Source: Irpex lacteus (lineage: Eukaryota; Basidiomycota; Agaricomycetes; Polyporales; Irpicaceae). Taken from it: a stretch of 64,000 bases of DNA. Where the stretch lies: NCBI GenBank assembly GCA_001986395.2, contig MQVO02000022.1, positions 248,001 to 312,000 on the forward strand, read 5' to 3'. The notes under the pieces were generated by a model. That model had not been told where the DNA came from, did not search any database, and saw only the letters and a list, made by a program, of their open reading frames with translations. Positions within the stretch are counted from its first letter, which is position 1; every line of letters begins with the position of its first letter. Positions 33,954 through 46,351 of this stretch are shown in pieces. Made by a program: the position numbers and the translations under genes.

Positions 33954-36351
33954 TTTTTCCTGTGAGTGCGGTCAAGGGGGTATGGTGAAGTTCAGAAGAG
34001 AACTGTGCGTAAACAGACATTTTGGTGCGTTCGAGTGTTTATGTATACTCGAGCGGAGGAACGGAGTCCGCATTCGTATAAGCTCAATGGAGAGAGTGCG
34101 CTGTCGTTAACAGTGCGCGGATCGCGTTTGTCCCGCTTGCATGTGTTGGAGGGGTCCCGGTTCAAGCGGGGAGAACTTCAAGTCGGTGATAGACCGGTTT
34201 GCTTGCACAGCGACGAAGTACATCGGGACTGCGACACAGTTGTGCGACGTGGCTTTCATAATTCATAATTGATTGCTAAAAAGGCTGCAAACAACCACTA
34301 CCTCTCAGGCCGTACGCAAGTCCAGACTCTCGAGGCCACGCGTGCTGGACTAGGCTGCTAAGTGGTTTGGGAGTTGAGCTAGGGGCTCAAGTATGTAAGC
34401 TCCACGTCTTTCACAATTACGTGAGGTACTGTACTTACATTGCAGTCCTCTCTATCACCGATCTGATGAACATTTCTGTGTCTTCCAGCCTGAGGACTTG
34501 CGAGCCTCCAAAGACCGCTCGTTATCTTGCTATTACAAAAATCGAAGCCATTGGATACCGTAACACGATTGTCTGATAGGTCAGTAAGTAAGGCCAGGCC
34601 GGAGTACATTGTCAGGCAGGAGCAATTAGAGCGATGCCACGACTCGGTTTACCCTGATGCCGCTGTCACTGATAACGAAGGAGGACTTCAGACCGACCGA
34701 GCTCGGATTGGGAGCGAGATGCATACCTACTGCAAGCCATGATGCTTGATTGGTAGTTGCTGCTTCAGTCAGGTTCCAACACCCTGCATGCATTATGGAA
34801 AGTACAGGCCCAAGTTCAAAGTTGCCAAGCTCGGACCTGTTGTGCGGCACCAAACATGTCCAAACACTCGGACGCTCCAACTCGGAATCATGCCTGCCAG
34901 AGTTGCTGTTACTTACAAGCACCTGCACTTGAACAAAGGTCTCTTTGCTCTTATCTAAGGATGGATAGGAACCGTCTCGCCATGTGTATGTTCAGCTTGG
35001 CTGACAAGCGTTCAAATCGTGCCTCTGCTTGCATCACGGCTAAAGGCTAAATACAAATCGAAAACGCTGCCAAAGGTGAAAGGGTCCGGTCAAAACTTTG
35101 TGTTACACCATTATTGACTGGGCAGTATAGCATAGTTGTCGCGCAGATACTCCAATGTCGGTGGAGACGTTGGCAAATCTGGAGGCATCCACAATTCAGA
35201 GCACCTACAGTAACACGCCACATCGGTGAAAGACAACTCTTCGACTCAACCCACCGAGCCTATGGAGTAATTGGATTCCCATCCAAGCTTGCTGCAGGCA
35301 CCTGTGAGACGGATATTAATATTGTTGCTGTCCGGGTCAGCGTTCTCTGCATGTGTTCACGGCATGGTCAGGAATCCTTGGCACTGTCAAGAACGGTCGC
35401 GAAAATGTCTTCGCGTAAGTACCGGTATGCAAGCTCCATCCTTCTAGTTCATTGAACCTCTCAGGCAGGGTCACGATTACGACCTTTTCTCAAACAATGG
35501 AAGTTGCTTACACTATTTTTATGCTCACAGTACTTGCTTGGCACATCACGGGCTGCGAAGGAAGCACACGAGCAGGCAAGCTCGGAGGAGCCCTTGAGTT
35601 ACTCTCAGCTTCTTCCATCATTAAACCTGTTCTAGCCTCGTCGGTCGAGCGAATAGACGGCTCCCCGTGTGTAGTAGAAGGCCATTGTAGTATCCGCAGG
35701 ACGCAGACACCGATCTAACGCCGGTCTTACCTGGGAGCGGTGATGCGCAATTACTTGATGCACAAGGTTGGCGCAGTCCGCGAGTACTCCCAGGGCGTTG
35801 CGTTTTCTCAAAGCAGTGAGTGTCCCTTTACGGTGTACTGCTTGCGTTGTGGCGGTCGAACGTTAAACTCAACACTATCTTGCCAAGCTAGTGTGCCACG
35901 CTCGTGGCCACCACCCTCGTCCGGATGACAGGGTGTCGACGAGAAGGCTCAAGTTTGGCGTTACGCCAAGCCTTTGCTCAGTTCCGTTACCTCTATCCCC
36001 ACCTCAACTCCCACTCCGAGGGCTTCTCAGACAGGAGATAGATGTCAACACCGCTTCGGCAGATCTCACTAGGTGAAATCTAATCAATCAGGTTGCTCCA
36101 AGGATTGGCAAGAATAGGGCGCGGAAAATTGTGTGATAGCGCGTTACAGAGTACGTCGTTGTCTTGAGAGCTCGAACGATTCGAATGGGGCAGAATACAG
36201 AAGACTCGGTCTGGGACGAAGTACTTAAATACGACGGACCCATGCTCTTCTCCCTTCACTCAACCCTCAGCCCTCTCTTCCCTGCAGACTTAGCAGTCTT
36301 CCGCCAATCCTCACACAGTTACCACCCACACCCTCATCTCTCTCAACTATC
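33954..36351. other. Gene-poor 2.4-kb stretch
   Basis: No gene, tRNA or transposon supported. It separates the divergent starts of flavocytochrome b2 copy 1 and the oxaloacetate acetylhydrolase-like gene. The many short open frames on the plus strand (for example 35114-35455) share no recognisable protein motif. It may contain promoter elements or the remains of an older insertion. Confidence 0.45.
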
Positions 36352-37703
36352 ATGCCTGGTTTGGAATTGTTCGGTTCTTCTGAGTCCTCTGCCCCTGCCC
36401 CTACCGTTGTCGAGGTACCGGCATCATCTGCATCGTCTCTCCACTCAGTAGAGACTGAGGAAGCCCCTCGCAACCCGGGTGTCTACTACAATGCCCGCTT
36501 GGACCCCAAGAACTTCTTGGAGGGCCCCTTGTCTCTGAACCCCGCCACCCGCCTTCGCCAAATGCTTGCTCGTCCTGGTATCGTTGTAAGTGGACATTTA
36601 GGGACATTCTTTTCTGGAACGGGCTGACCATCCTTCTCAGGTCGCTCCCGGTATCTGCGACGGTATCAGCGCACGATGCGCCCTAGAAGCCGGCTTCGAC
36701 TGCTTGTACCAGTCCGGAGCTGCCACCACTGCATCTCGTCTTGGCATGCCCGATTTAGCCATTGCTACCCTCAATGATTTCGTCGAAGCCGGTGCCATGC
36801 ACGCCTCGCTCGACCCAACAGTGCCCGTTATCGCCGATGCCGATACTGGGTGGGTGCCTTGACTAATTTAGCTCCTCGTTTGACAATATGACTGACACGT
36901 TGTGCAGCTTCGGTGGACCGGCCATGGTTGCTCGCACAGTTACCAAGTACATCCGCGCAGGCCTTGCTGCTTGCCATATTGAGGACCAGGTCCAGACCAA
37001 GCGATGCGGCCACTTGATGGGCAAGCAGGTCGTCTCCCGTGAGGAGTTCGTTACCCGCATCCGTGCGGCGGTCATTGCTCGTGACTCAGTTCCGGGAGGT
37101 TCAGACTTCGTAAGTACTTGGCTTTCGTACATCTGGAAACATGCTGACCATAGTGCTGCAGGTTGTCATCGGTCGTACCGACTCTGCCCAAGTGCTTGGC
37201 ATGGACGAGGCCATCGCCCGTCTTAAGCTCGCTGCTGACGCGGGTGCCGACGTTTGCTTCATCGAGGGTGTCAAGACCGCTGAGCTCCTGACCTCCACTG
37301 TCGCGGCTCTCGCTCCCAAGCCCGTCCTCGTCAACGTCATCTCCGGTGGCTTGACTCCCTCCTTCACCTGCCAGGAGGCTGAGGCCCTCGGCGCAAAGAT
37401 CATCAGTATGTTCCTCTTTCACGGTGGTTACGGCAAATTCTGACGGTTCATTAGTCTTCTCTCTCGTCTCTTGTGTCGCTGCGGTACACGGCATTCGTGC
37501 TGCCATGAGGTCGCTGAAGAAGACCGGCACAGACTTCTCTTCCGCTCAAGGCATGGACCCGAAGGCATTCTTCGAGGTCATGGGTGAGTAAACTTCCAGC
37601 TATTTCTTACATACATCGAGACTTACCGTGCTGGGTAATAGGCCTCAACGAAGTTGTCACTCTCGATGCCCGGGCCGGCGGCAAGGCGTTCGAGGTCGTT
37701 TAA
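36352..37703 (+). CDS. Oxaloacetate acetylhydrolase-like (PEP mutase/ICL family)
   Basis: Model join(36352..36585,36641..36849,36908..37109,37162..37405,37455..37583,37642..37703), 359 aa. A Ser/Pro-rich N-terminal extension of about 45 residues precedes a TIM-barrel enzyme: RLRQMLARPGIVVAPGICDG, CLYQSGAATTASRLGMPD, VIADADTGFGGPAMVARTV (metal-binding Asp cluster), then HIEDQVQTKRCGHLMGKQVV carrying the signature TKRCGH loop, and IGRTDSAQVLGMDEAIARL. This loop and the order fit oxaloacetate acetylhydrolase and related lyases rather than true isocitrate lyase (KKCGH, and about 530 aa). The reaction would be oxaloacetate + water to oxalate + acetate. A 2,3-dimethylmalate-lyase or other carbon-carbon hydrolase activity cannot be excluded by reading alone. 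Confidence 0.85.
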
Positions 37704-38093
37704 AAACCTTCGCTCATATATCATCCCATTGCTAGACATCTCTCAGGTTTTTTCGTGGTTTTTATAGATTAATCCTCATTGCATGCACTGTTGTATACTA
37801 GGCAATTTTCTCTGAATGTAATCATCAACATTCGATACTTCTTTCTCTTTGCGTGCCTGATCTCAACGATTACGCTTTCCCTTTTGGGAAATGTGTGTTT
37901 CGGTTATATTGATGAAGACTCGTTCCGCGGGACGCTCGGCCGCCCGCCCCTGTGACCTATTCACCTGCTCCAGCGAATCGAGGATTTCGGAATTGACGGG
38001 ATTAGTTCAGGTCGTGGCGGGTTGCAGGTACTCTCCTCACTACTCTCATCGTTGACCAAGCTTTGCCGTAGTTGTCTTGGCTCACTCGTCGCA
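37704..38093. other. Intergenic, promoter of flavocytochrome b2 copy 2
   Basis: Short tandem spacing of 390 bp between two plus-strand genes. The left side is T-rich 3' untranslated sequence. No gene seen. Confidence 0.5.
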
Positions 38094-40283
38094 ATGTCTC
38101 AAGGAAAGGTTTACACAGGAAAGGAGGTTGCGGAACACAACTCAAGAGAAAGCTGTTGGATCATTGTGCACGGTGAGTGACAGTCATGCCTCTTGCCATG
38201 TGCAACCCTCAGCATCGAACTGACACCTGGCATTGCAACTAGGGAAGGTGTACGACGTTACAGAGTTCTTGCCAGGTATGTATGCTCATACACCTTACTA
38301 CGACTCAACTCACAACCCATTTTGTTAGACCATCCTGGTATGCGGAAACAAACGTTTCCCAGCATGTCTTTACTGACACTGAACTAGGTGGACAGAGAAT
38401 TATTTTGAAGTATGCTGGAAAGGACGCAACGTATGTCTCACGGCTGAGCTATCCTTCACTCGCACGTTTCTGACATTGGAGCGTAGGGCCGAATACGACC
38501 CTATACATCCTCCCGATGCTATAGAGAAGAACCTACCAGCTGATAAGCAGTGAGTTGGTCTCTGTTCGTTCATGAGCGATGTTCATTGACAATGCGTACA
38601 GACTGGGCTCTGTAGACTTGTCTACCGTCGAGAAGGTCGAGGTTGTGATCAAGGACGAAGAGAAAGCTCGGTTAGAGCGTGTCGCCCGCCGACCTTCGCT
38701 CTCAGAGATTCTGAACCTGCACGACTTCGAAGCTATTGCTCGTCAAATCATGGGCGAGAAAGCATGGGCATACTACAGCTCTGCTGCAGACGACGAAATA
38801 ACCGTCCGCGAGAATCACGCTGCGTACCATAGAATATGGTTCCGCCCACGAGTACTGCGAAACGTTACAGAGGTCGACTTTTCTACGAAGATTCTTGGAC
38901 ACAAGACGAGTATGCCTATATACATCGTGCGTGGACTCTGTTGTGTTGCCTAAGATGTCACTAATCAGTGTGTCTTTCAGACCGCTACTGCGTTGGGGAA
39001 GCTCGGTCACCCTGAAGGCGAGCTGAATTTGACCCGCGCGGCTGCAAAGCACGATGTTATACAGATGGCAAGTGTCTTCGTATGCGGTCTGCACCTATCA
39101 TTGACGTGCTGCGCAGATACCGACTCTTGCGTCATGCTCTTTTGACGAGATCGTGGACACTGCTAAAGCCGGTCAAGTTCAGTTCCTGCAGCTGTACGTC
39201 AACAAGGAGAGATCGATAACGGAGAAGTTCGTACGTCATGCAGAGAAGCGGGGGATAAAGGGGCTTTTCATTACCGTTGACGCGCCTCAGCTTGGGCGTC
39301 GTGAGAAGGTACAGTTGATTTATCTATGTCGTAAGCTTGCATGCTGACTCGCCGTGTAGGACATGCGTCAAAAGTTTGAAGCTGAGAATCCAGACGAGAT
39401 GGACAAGAACAACTCGTCAGTGGATCGTTCGCAAGGCGCCGCGAGAGCTATCAGCGTGAGTATCGTGTTGCGCTCAAATACCGCTGTTATGTTTAACTGA
39501 ACATGACGTCGTCGTTTCGTAGTCGTTTATTGATCCAGGGCTATGCTGGGATGATATGAAATGGTTCAAGAGCATTACGAATATGCCTCTTATCTTGAAG
39601 GGCGTGCAGTGCTGGGAGGACACTCTGGAGGCGTACGACCATGGGCTCGCCGGTGTTGTCCTGTCAAACCATGGCGGTCGTCAGCTAGATTTCGCGCGAT
39701 CTGGCATTGAAGTTTTGGCTGAGGTTGTCGATAAGCTAAAGGAGAAGCGTGGATTAAGCTTCCCGAACGAGAAGTTCCAGCTTTTCATTGATGGTGGTGT
39801 TCGTCGTGCCACAGATGTTGTAAAGGCCATCGCCCTGGGCGCTACAGCTGGTGAGCTTACTTTGCTGACGCTTTCCGACAAGCCACGCTGACTTCATATT
39901 CGTTAATAGTGGGAATTGGGCGGCCGTTCTTGTACGCGTTTTCGACATACGGCGAAGACGGCGTTAATAAGGCGTTGCAGATCCTTCGTGTAAGTGCTGT
40001 GCGGATAAATTACGGTGGAAGGCGATACTGAGTTATTGTGTAGGACGAGTTTGAGATGAACATGAGGCTTATTGGGGCACCTACGCTGAAGGACATCACA
40101 AGAGATATGGTGGACGCCTCCTCTATCCATCAGCATATTGTTGCAGTGCCGGAAGATAGGTTGTATCACTCGACCTGTGAGTAATCAGCACACCCATGAT
40201 ACAACAGTGCCTCTAACGTGTTTGTTGTAGATGAGCCGATGGTCAGTGCGAGATTGAGGGAAGCAGACAAGGCGAAGCTGTAG
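38094..40283 (+). CDS. Flavocytochrome b2-type FMN dehydrogenase (copy 2)
   Basis: Multi-exon, roughly 500 aa, from MSQGKVYTGKEVAEHNSRES to SARLREADKAKL. The cytochrome b5 domain has [24 protein letters not shown] and [15 protein letters not shown] (haem His residues). The FMN domain has [112 protein letters not shown] and GIGRPFLYAFSTYGEDGV. It is clearly paralogous to the gene at 31983-33953. It has an additional intron inside the haem domain (between FLP and DHPGG). Lactate, glycolate or glyoxylate are possible substrates; the setting next to an oxaloacetate acetylhydrolase-like gene suggests oxalate metabolism (inference). Confidence 0.9.
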
Positions 40284-40885
40284 AGTAGACACGGCGGGAA
40301 ATCTGGCTACCCTGATGATCTATCACGTCCAATTTTACTTGTACTTGGATTATTGACAGCCTATGGATTGGTCACGGTGTTATAGTCAATTAAGAGACTC
40401 CTATAAAATTTTACCTGGCAGTTGCACTGTATGCTGACCATAATACGTACGAGGAATGGACAGCATGGCCACCGCAAGGAGTCAGTGTGGTCATTTCGAC
40501 GGCGGGACCGACGGGGACCCCGGACAGCAGTGGCGCTGCAAAGGGGATTCTCGGGGTCCGCTTGCCCCGCGCTTGATTTTTTGTGGGCGAAAAGTCGAGG
40601 AGTGCTCCTTGTCTGCCGACGTCCACGACGAGGACAAGACTCTCTGACGGATCGCTGCCTCATCCAGCATCCGGATTATCTGCTTATATTCCTACACTCA
40701 ACTCGCGACCATTCGTTCGCCTGCAGGCAGGTCATCTTTCACGACCGACCCGCGACTGCACGTTTATCTCTGAAATCATCGAGCACAATCGTAACAATTC
40801 GTACGTGCCATCTCTCAGGTCTTGTCTTTGTGTACTTGCATATTTATCATTGTTTTCTATATGTGCTTGCATCTGGACGCAAAGA
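40284..40885. other. Intergenic, upstream of eIF4G
   Basis: It should hold the eIF4G promoter and a possibly long 5' leader; the last 300 bp are open in the eIF4G frame but without an ATG. No separate gene supported. Confidence 0.45.
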
Positions 40886-43800
40886 ATGAGCAAACCTTCT
40901 GCTGCATCTGCATCGAAGCTCCCGCAGTTCCCGCAAAAGTCTGCTTGGGCAAGGGGTCCGCCGAATACTTCTTCAGCCCCCACACCAAGATCTCAGTCGC
41001 CTGCGCCAACGAACGTGACTTCGCCCGTTGCCACATCGCACTCGAGACGACCTAGCACCCTTGGACAGGCTGTTGCTTTCAAAGATGGAGCCCGGAGTCC
41101 AGTAAGCGCCACTCAATCAGGTGTGTAATCCGTGCATTTTTTGCCGATAGCATACGTATGCGGTGTGCGTAATGCTGGAAGGGACAAACTGCGTAGAGAG
41201 GCGTAGGGCGCTCTGTACATGAGTCTTGTAGCGGGATGCGCTTCGCTTCCGACCTGCTGTGCGGTTTCACACGAGGTAACAGTGACGATATGATGGACGC
41301 ACGTCGCAAGGGTGCCCTGTCATCCCGGTCTCTACATGGATATGATTTGCCTCTTGTAATATTCCTGTAAACTCCTACTTACAATCATTCCACACATGTA
41401 GCTTCGGCCGTGACGTTTGGTTCCATAGACGATGCAGCTGCAACAATCTCCTCTTCCCCCGCTTCAGTCCCGCCCATAAAAACAGAGGTTCCGAAAGCAT
41501 TCGGCTCTGTCTCTGCGACACCCAGCCCTATTTCCACCGTAAATGGCAAACAACCTGCCTCGTCCTCAGCATCCGTCTCCTCGACGGTAAAACCGTCCAC
41601 ACACCATGTCACCAAACCCGCTGCTTTCAATGTCAAGAGTCTCTTTATGACCCACAGCAGCGGACCTGCACCCTCTGCACCCTCGTCCTCACAGAGCGCA
41701 TCAGATTCAGCTGCCTCTGCATCTCCATCGACCAGACCCGCCCCTTTGCCATCGTATCCATCATCTTCACAGCCTCCTTCACATACTCCGCAATCAGCTC
41801 AATTTCCTAGTCACTCTTTTCAAACGTTCGTGCCTGGTAGCGGCCTGCGGCCACAACCTAATGGCAATAACACGAATGGACCACCGCGCTCTCCTGTTTA
41901 CTCTCGTCCCTCGCCAAATGGCGTCGCTCCTCCTGTAGGGGTCAACGGCCGGCCGCAAGGACCCCCAGGCACCCCCGCCGCTCCCCCTACACCTTTGTCT
42001 GCTAATATGCCCAGTCCGCGGATGGGTCATCCACATGCTGCAGCTCCTCCTCAGATGCCGCCGGGTCAACAGCCGGTCCCTTGGCAATATTATGTGAGTT
42101 CAATTCCGACCGTAAAATATTCGTGAACTAATTCTTGCCCAAGTATCCTTATCCCGGCATGGGCCCAGAATACATGTACCCGCAAGGGTGGCATGTACCT
42201 CAACATGTTGTCCCCCCGGTCAACACCCTCACTCTCCTGGCGTGCCCCAGCCAGTACCTCATCAACCGCCTCATCAACACGCTCAACCTGGTATTCCCAT
42301 CTCTCCCAGGCATCCTCCGTCAAATCTTCATCCTCCTGGTACACCCAGCGTAACACCTGCTGTTCCTTCCGTACCTATACCTTCGCCTCATCTCCATTCC
42401 ACGCCTCTCAGTAGCGTTTCATCGCCTCCTAGCACTCCAGCTTCGTCGAATGGCCCGTCAGCTGCAACGATGGACCGCAACGCCAAGCCTTTTGTTCCTG
42501 GTCGTAAAGTTGTGATCAAGAACGAGCAGGGCGTTGAAGTTGTACTCGATGCATTCAAGAAGCAGCACTCTTCTCAGGGCAGCATAACCGGCTTCCAATC
42601 ACCTGTTGTACCCAGTTCACCCGCTAGGGTGCCTATTCGCATGGAGACGGAAGAAGCCAAGAACAAGAGGCTTGCTGAGGAGGAGCGTCAGAGGAAAGAG
42701 AAGGAAGACGCAGAGAAAGCCAAGAAGGAGGCTGAGGAGAAGGCCAAGCATGAGGAAGAGGAGCGGATACGGAAGGAGAAGGAAGAGGCGGAGCGTCTGG
42801 TGAAGGAGAAGGAGGAGCAGGAGCGTAAAGCCAAGGAAGAGGAGGAGCGCAGGAAGAAGGAGGCTGAGGAGACCGAACAGAGGAAGAAGCAGGAAGAGGA
42901 GGAGCGACAGAGGAAGGAGGAAGAGGAGAAGCGGAAGAAGGAGGAGGAAGAGAAGGAGAAGCTACGCAAGGAAGAGGAAGAGAAGGCGAGACTGAAACAG
43001 GAGGAAGAGGAGAAAATTAAGAAAGAACAGGAGTCCAAGGAGGCGGAAGAGCGTGCGGCTCAGGAGGGCAAGGTTGCTCCCCCAGCTGCACCTGTCGCGT
43101 CCGTGGAGAAAGAGTCCAAGGAGGAGTCCAAGGAGGAGGGTGAGATCGACGACTCCGAGAAGGCTGCTGAGAACGACGAGATCAGAGATAAGGTGTCCGA
43201 TAGGCCTCCGTTGCGCCTTGACACCACTCTCGACAAGAAGCGTCCTGGTCCTCTTGATCTCTCCGGTACAAAGGGTCCCATCGCTCCTCCTCTTCCCTCC
43301 GCACTTGCCTCTGCTCGCATCATTGACGATATCAACCGTGTCGAGTACCCAGAGGGCATCAGGAGCCCGAAGGTCGAACTCAATGTGAATGCCAAGGATG
43401 GAAAGTTCAAGTAAGTCAAATTTTCATCATCCAATACGCGTCACATAAATGCTAACTGGAACTTCAACTTAGGTATGATCGTGATTTCCTTCTGCAGTTC
43501 ATGGCTATCTGCAAAGAGAAGCCCGATTCGCTACCACCGTTGGACGCTATCGGTCTCGAGCCGTCTGACCAGAATTACCCCATTACTCGCGGTGGCTCTG
43601 GCCGTCGTCAAAACTCTGTTAGCATGGGCCCTCCTTCATCGAATGCACCTCGTCAGGCCTTGCATGGTCTCGGAATCTCTGCTGGCGGCAAATCAGGCTT
43701 TACCATGGGTCAATTCTCTACACCGAGTGGTAAGACTATGACCAGCGAGGATCGGTTTGCCATGTCCAGTCGCTCGGCTTCCATGTCAGGCACTCCTGGC

Positions 43801-45964
43801 ATGCCCTTCGGTAGCGCTCGTCCCAGCCCCATGTCTCGTTCATCTAGCCAAGGTGGTCCAGGTGGTGTGCCTATGGGTAGCAACCGCACTCGTAGCAAGC
43901 GTGGCGAGAAGCGAAATGCCAATACGAATGCCCCGCAGAGCTCCTACAACGCTTCGACGTCGCTAGCGCAAGCTCTCGAACCTGTCGCTCCTCTCGAGGT
44001 GTCAGCTAATCGTTGGACACCAGCTAGCGTTAGTAAGAAGCCCGCCGCCGCCGCCAACGAAGACTCCCCCGAGGTCGTTGAACGCAAGGTCAAGGGCTTG
44101 CTTAATAAGCTTACCATGGAGAGATTCGACTCGATTTCCGACCAGATCATCACTTGGGCGAATAAGTCCGAGAAAGAGAAGGATGGTCGGACGCTCATTC
44201 AGGTCATCAAGCTCGTCTTCGAGAAGGCCACTGACGAAGCCACTTACTCGGAAATGTATGCTCGTCTCTGTCGCAAGATGATGGAGCAGATCAGTCCGAA
44301 GGTCCAAGATGACGGTATCCGAAACAGCGAAGGCAAGCACATTACAGGTGGCCACTTGTTCCGCAAATACCTCCTCAACCGCTGTCAAGAAGACTTCGAG
44401 CGTGGATGGGCTTCGAAGGAATCTACAGCCGCTGCGGCTGCTGGTAAGGCTGCTGAAGACGAAGCTGCCAAGACAGCCAGCGGCGGAGACGATGAGGCCG
44501 CTCTCTATTCTGAGGAGTACTATGCTGCCGCTAAGGCTAAGCGTCAAGGCCTGGGTTTGATTCGATTCATCGGAGAACTATTCAAGCTTCAGATGCTTAC
44601 GGAGCGTATCATGCACGAGTGTGTGAAGAAGCTCTTGGGCAACGTTGCCAATCCCGAAGAAGAGGAGATTGAGAGCTTGTGCAAGCTGCTCACGACCGTC
44701 GGCGCTCTGCTTGATACCCCCAAGGCGCGCGCTCACATGGATGTGTACTTCTCACGCATGAAGGAACTGGCCAGAGGTGGCAATGTCAACTCTCGAATGC
44801 AATTCATGCTACTGGTCAGTTTATGTAAGCTTCGATGTCGATGGTTGCTAACCTTAATCTTAATAACAGGACGTTATTGAGCTGCGCGAGCGTAACTGGA
44901 TTCCTCGTAACCTGGTGGCTGCTCCGACGACGATTGCTGCTGTCCACGAACAGGTGATTGGATAGGCAAAATAATTCTTGCTCATGAGCTGACCACTATG
45001 TACTGTGTAGGCTGCGAAAGAGAAAGCTTCCGTCGACACTTCACGTCTCAGCATGTCTCGCGGTGGCTCCAGGCGTGGCGGCGAACGTGGCGATGCTCAG
45101 ACAGGTCCCGACGGATGGGCTGTGGCTGGTGGCTCTCAACCACGTCCTCCTGCTAAGGCCGGCGATCTCTCTCAGTTCGGCAAGATTAGCAAGTCCGGCC
45201 CAATGACGTTTGGCCCCAGCGGCGTGTTCGCCAACAAGGAGAAGCCTAAGAGGGAGTCTACACTCTCTCGTGGCAACATGTTCTCCATGCTGAGCCAGAA
45301 CCCCGAACTAGCCAATGAAGTGCAGGCACCGTCTTCGAAGTCGAGTCGACCTCCCAGCCGTAAACCCAGTATCGACCTTGGATCAGGTGGCGCACCCGCA
45401 CCCGAGGCTGCTCCCTCCGTGCGCAGGAAACTCGTATTGCAACCTCGCACGGTTCCTAAGCCTGAAGCGACTCCTGCTGCTTCTGTGGCTGGTTCCGATG
45501 ACGAGGGTGCTGAGGGAGGATCACAAGCTCCTGCCGCTGCAGACTCGATCACCGAGGAACAAGCGCTCAAGCAAATCGACGAGGATATCAAGGAGCTTCT
45601 AAGCATCCGTAACATCGATGAGTCCGAGGAATACTTCAAGAAGCTTCCTGCTGAGCATCGCCATCACCTCGTTGAGAAACTTGTCAATCTAGGTGTTGAG
45701 GCTAAGGAGGACGTTGTCGATGTTATCGCCCAGGTGTTTGCCCGCGCAGTGAGCAAGGACCTTTGCTCTCCGGCCCACTTCGAGGAAGGGTTCCTGCCCA
45801 CCGCCGAGATCATTGATGACGTTGCCATCGATGCGCCAAAGGCTCTCACCTTCTTCGCTAAGCTCATCAAGGGCGCAGGCCTCGACAAGGACGCGGAGCG
45901 TCGGGAGCGCATTGTCAGCAAGTCTATCGACAGTGAGAAGCTGTCGAATTTGCTCGCATCGTAG
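40886..45964 (+). CDS. Translation initiation factor eIF4G
   Basis: Model join(40886..41120,41402..42093,42144..42194,42251..43410,43473..44814,44870..44953,45011..45964), 1505 aa. A long Ser/Pro/Ala-rich N-terminus is followed by a Tyr/Pro segment (YPYPGMGPEYMYPQGW). Then comes an uninterrupted Glu/Lys/Arg-rich helix of about 140 residues (near 42640-43060) and the eIF4E-binding site YDRDFLLQF (Y-x4-L-phi), located across the intron at 43411-43472. The MIF4G HEAT domain follows (VKGLLNKLTMERFDSISDQI; HLFRKYLLNRCQEDFERGW; IRFIGELFKLQMLTERIMHE). Last is an RS/RG-rich stretch and an MA3-like C-terminus (IDEDIKELLSIRNIDESEEY). It scaffolds eIF4E, eIF4A and eIF3. The 56-nt intron at 42195-42250 resolves an apparent frameshift next to a run of six C. 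Confidence 0.94.
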
Positions 45965-46351
45965 ACATTCTTTTGTGCCATATTTTCTTGCTCTGTCGCA
46001 TTCGTTCACTCCTTCATTCATGTCGTTTCGCATCGCATAATTATTTCGCTGTCTTCATACTCAGGCTTTAGGCGTGTACTCATCTCCTAGCACGGTACCC
46101 TATCTTTGTACTACTTCTATGTGCATTCATTTGTCTGTTTCATATCCGCCTGCAGGCTTGTGTCACATAATGCATTATGCTGGCATTGCTAAGATATACA
46201 TGTATACGGACAGTCGTAACTTGAACTCTATAGATGGGTCTGTTGATGCAAGGGTATACAACAATACTCGTGAAAGAAAGCAAAAAGAAAACAAGTGATG
46301 AAGCAAGTTGAGATATCGTGAATGAGATGTCTATAACAGTCCTGAATAATG
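45965..46351. other. Intergenic, convergent 3' ends
   Basis: Lies between the eIF4G stop (plus) and the TRK transporter stop (minus). It is T-rich on the left and A-rich on the right. No gene seen. Confidence 0.55.

Noticed and set aside
33954..36351. Transposon or tRNA in the 2.4-kb gap
   Set aside because: I saw no terminal repeats, transposase or reverse-transcriptase motifs, and no convincing B-box; a decayed element cannot be excluded by eye.
36352..37703. Isocitrate lyase as the identity of the PEP mutase-family gene
   Set aside because: Too short (359 versus about 530 residues) and the loop reads TKRCGH instead of the KKCGH of isocitrate lyase.
42210..42218. Possible one-base sequencing error at a run of six C in eIF4G
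   Set aside because: A standard 56-nt intron just around it restores the frame, so no error needs to be assumed.
42688..43038. Ser/Phe-rich minus-strand frame
   Set aside because: Complement of the Glu/Lys-rich helix of eIF4G; its low complexity is explained by the sense strand.
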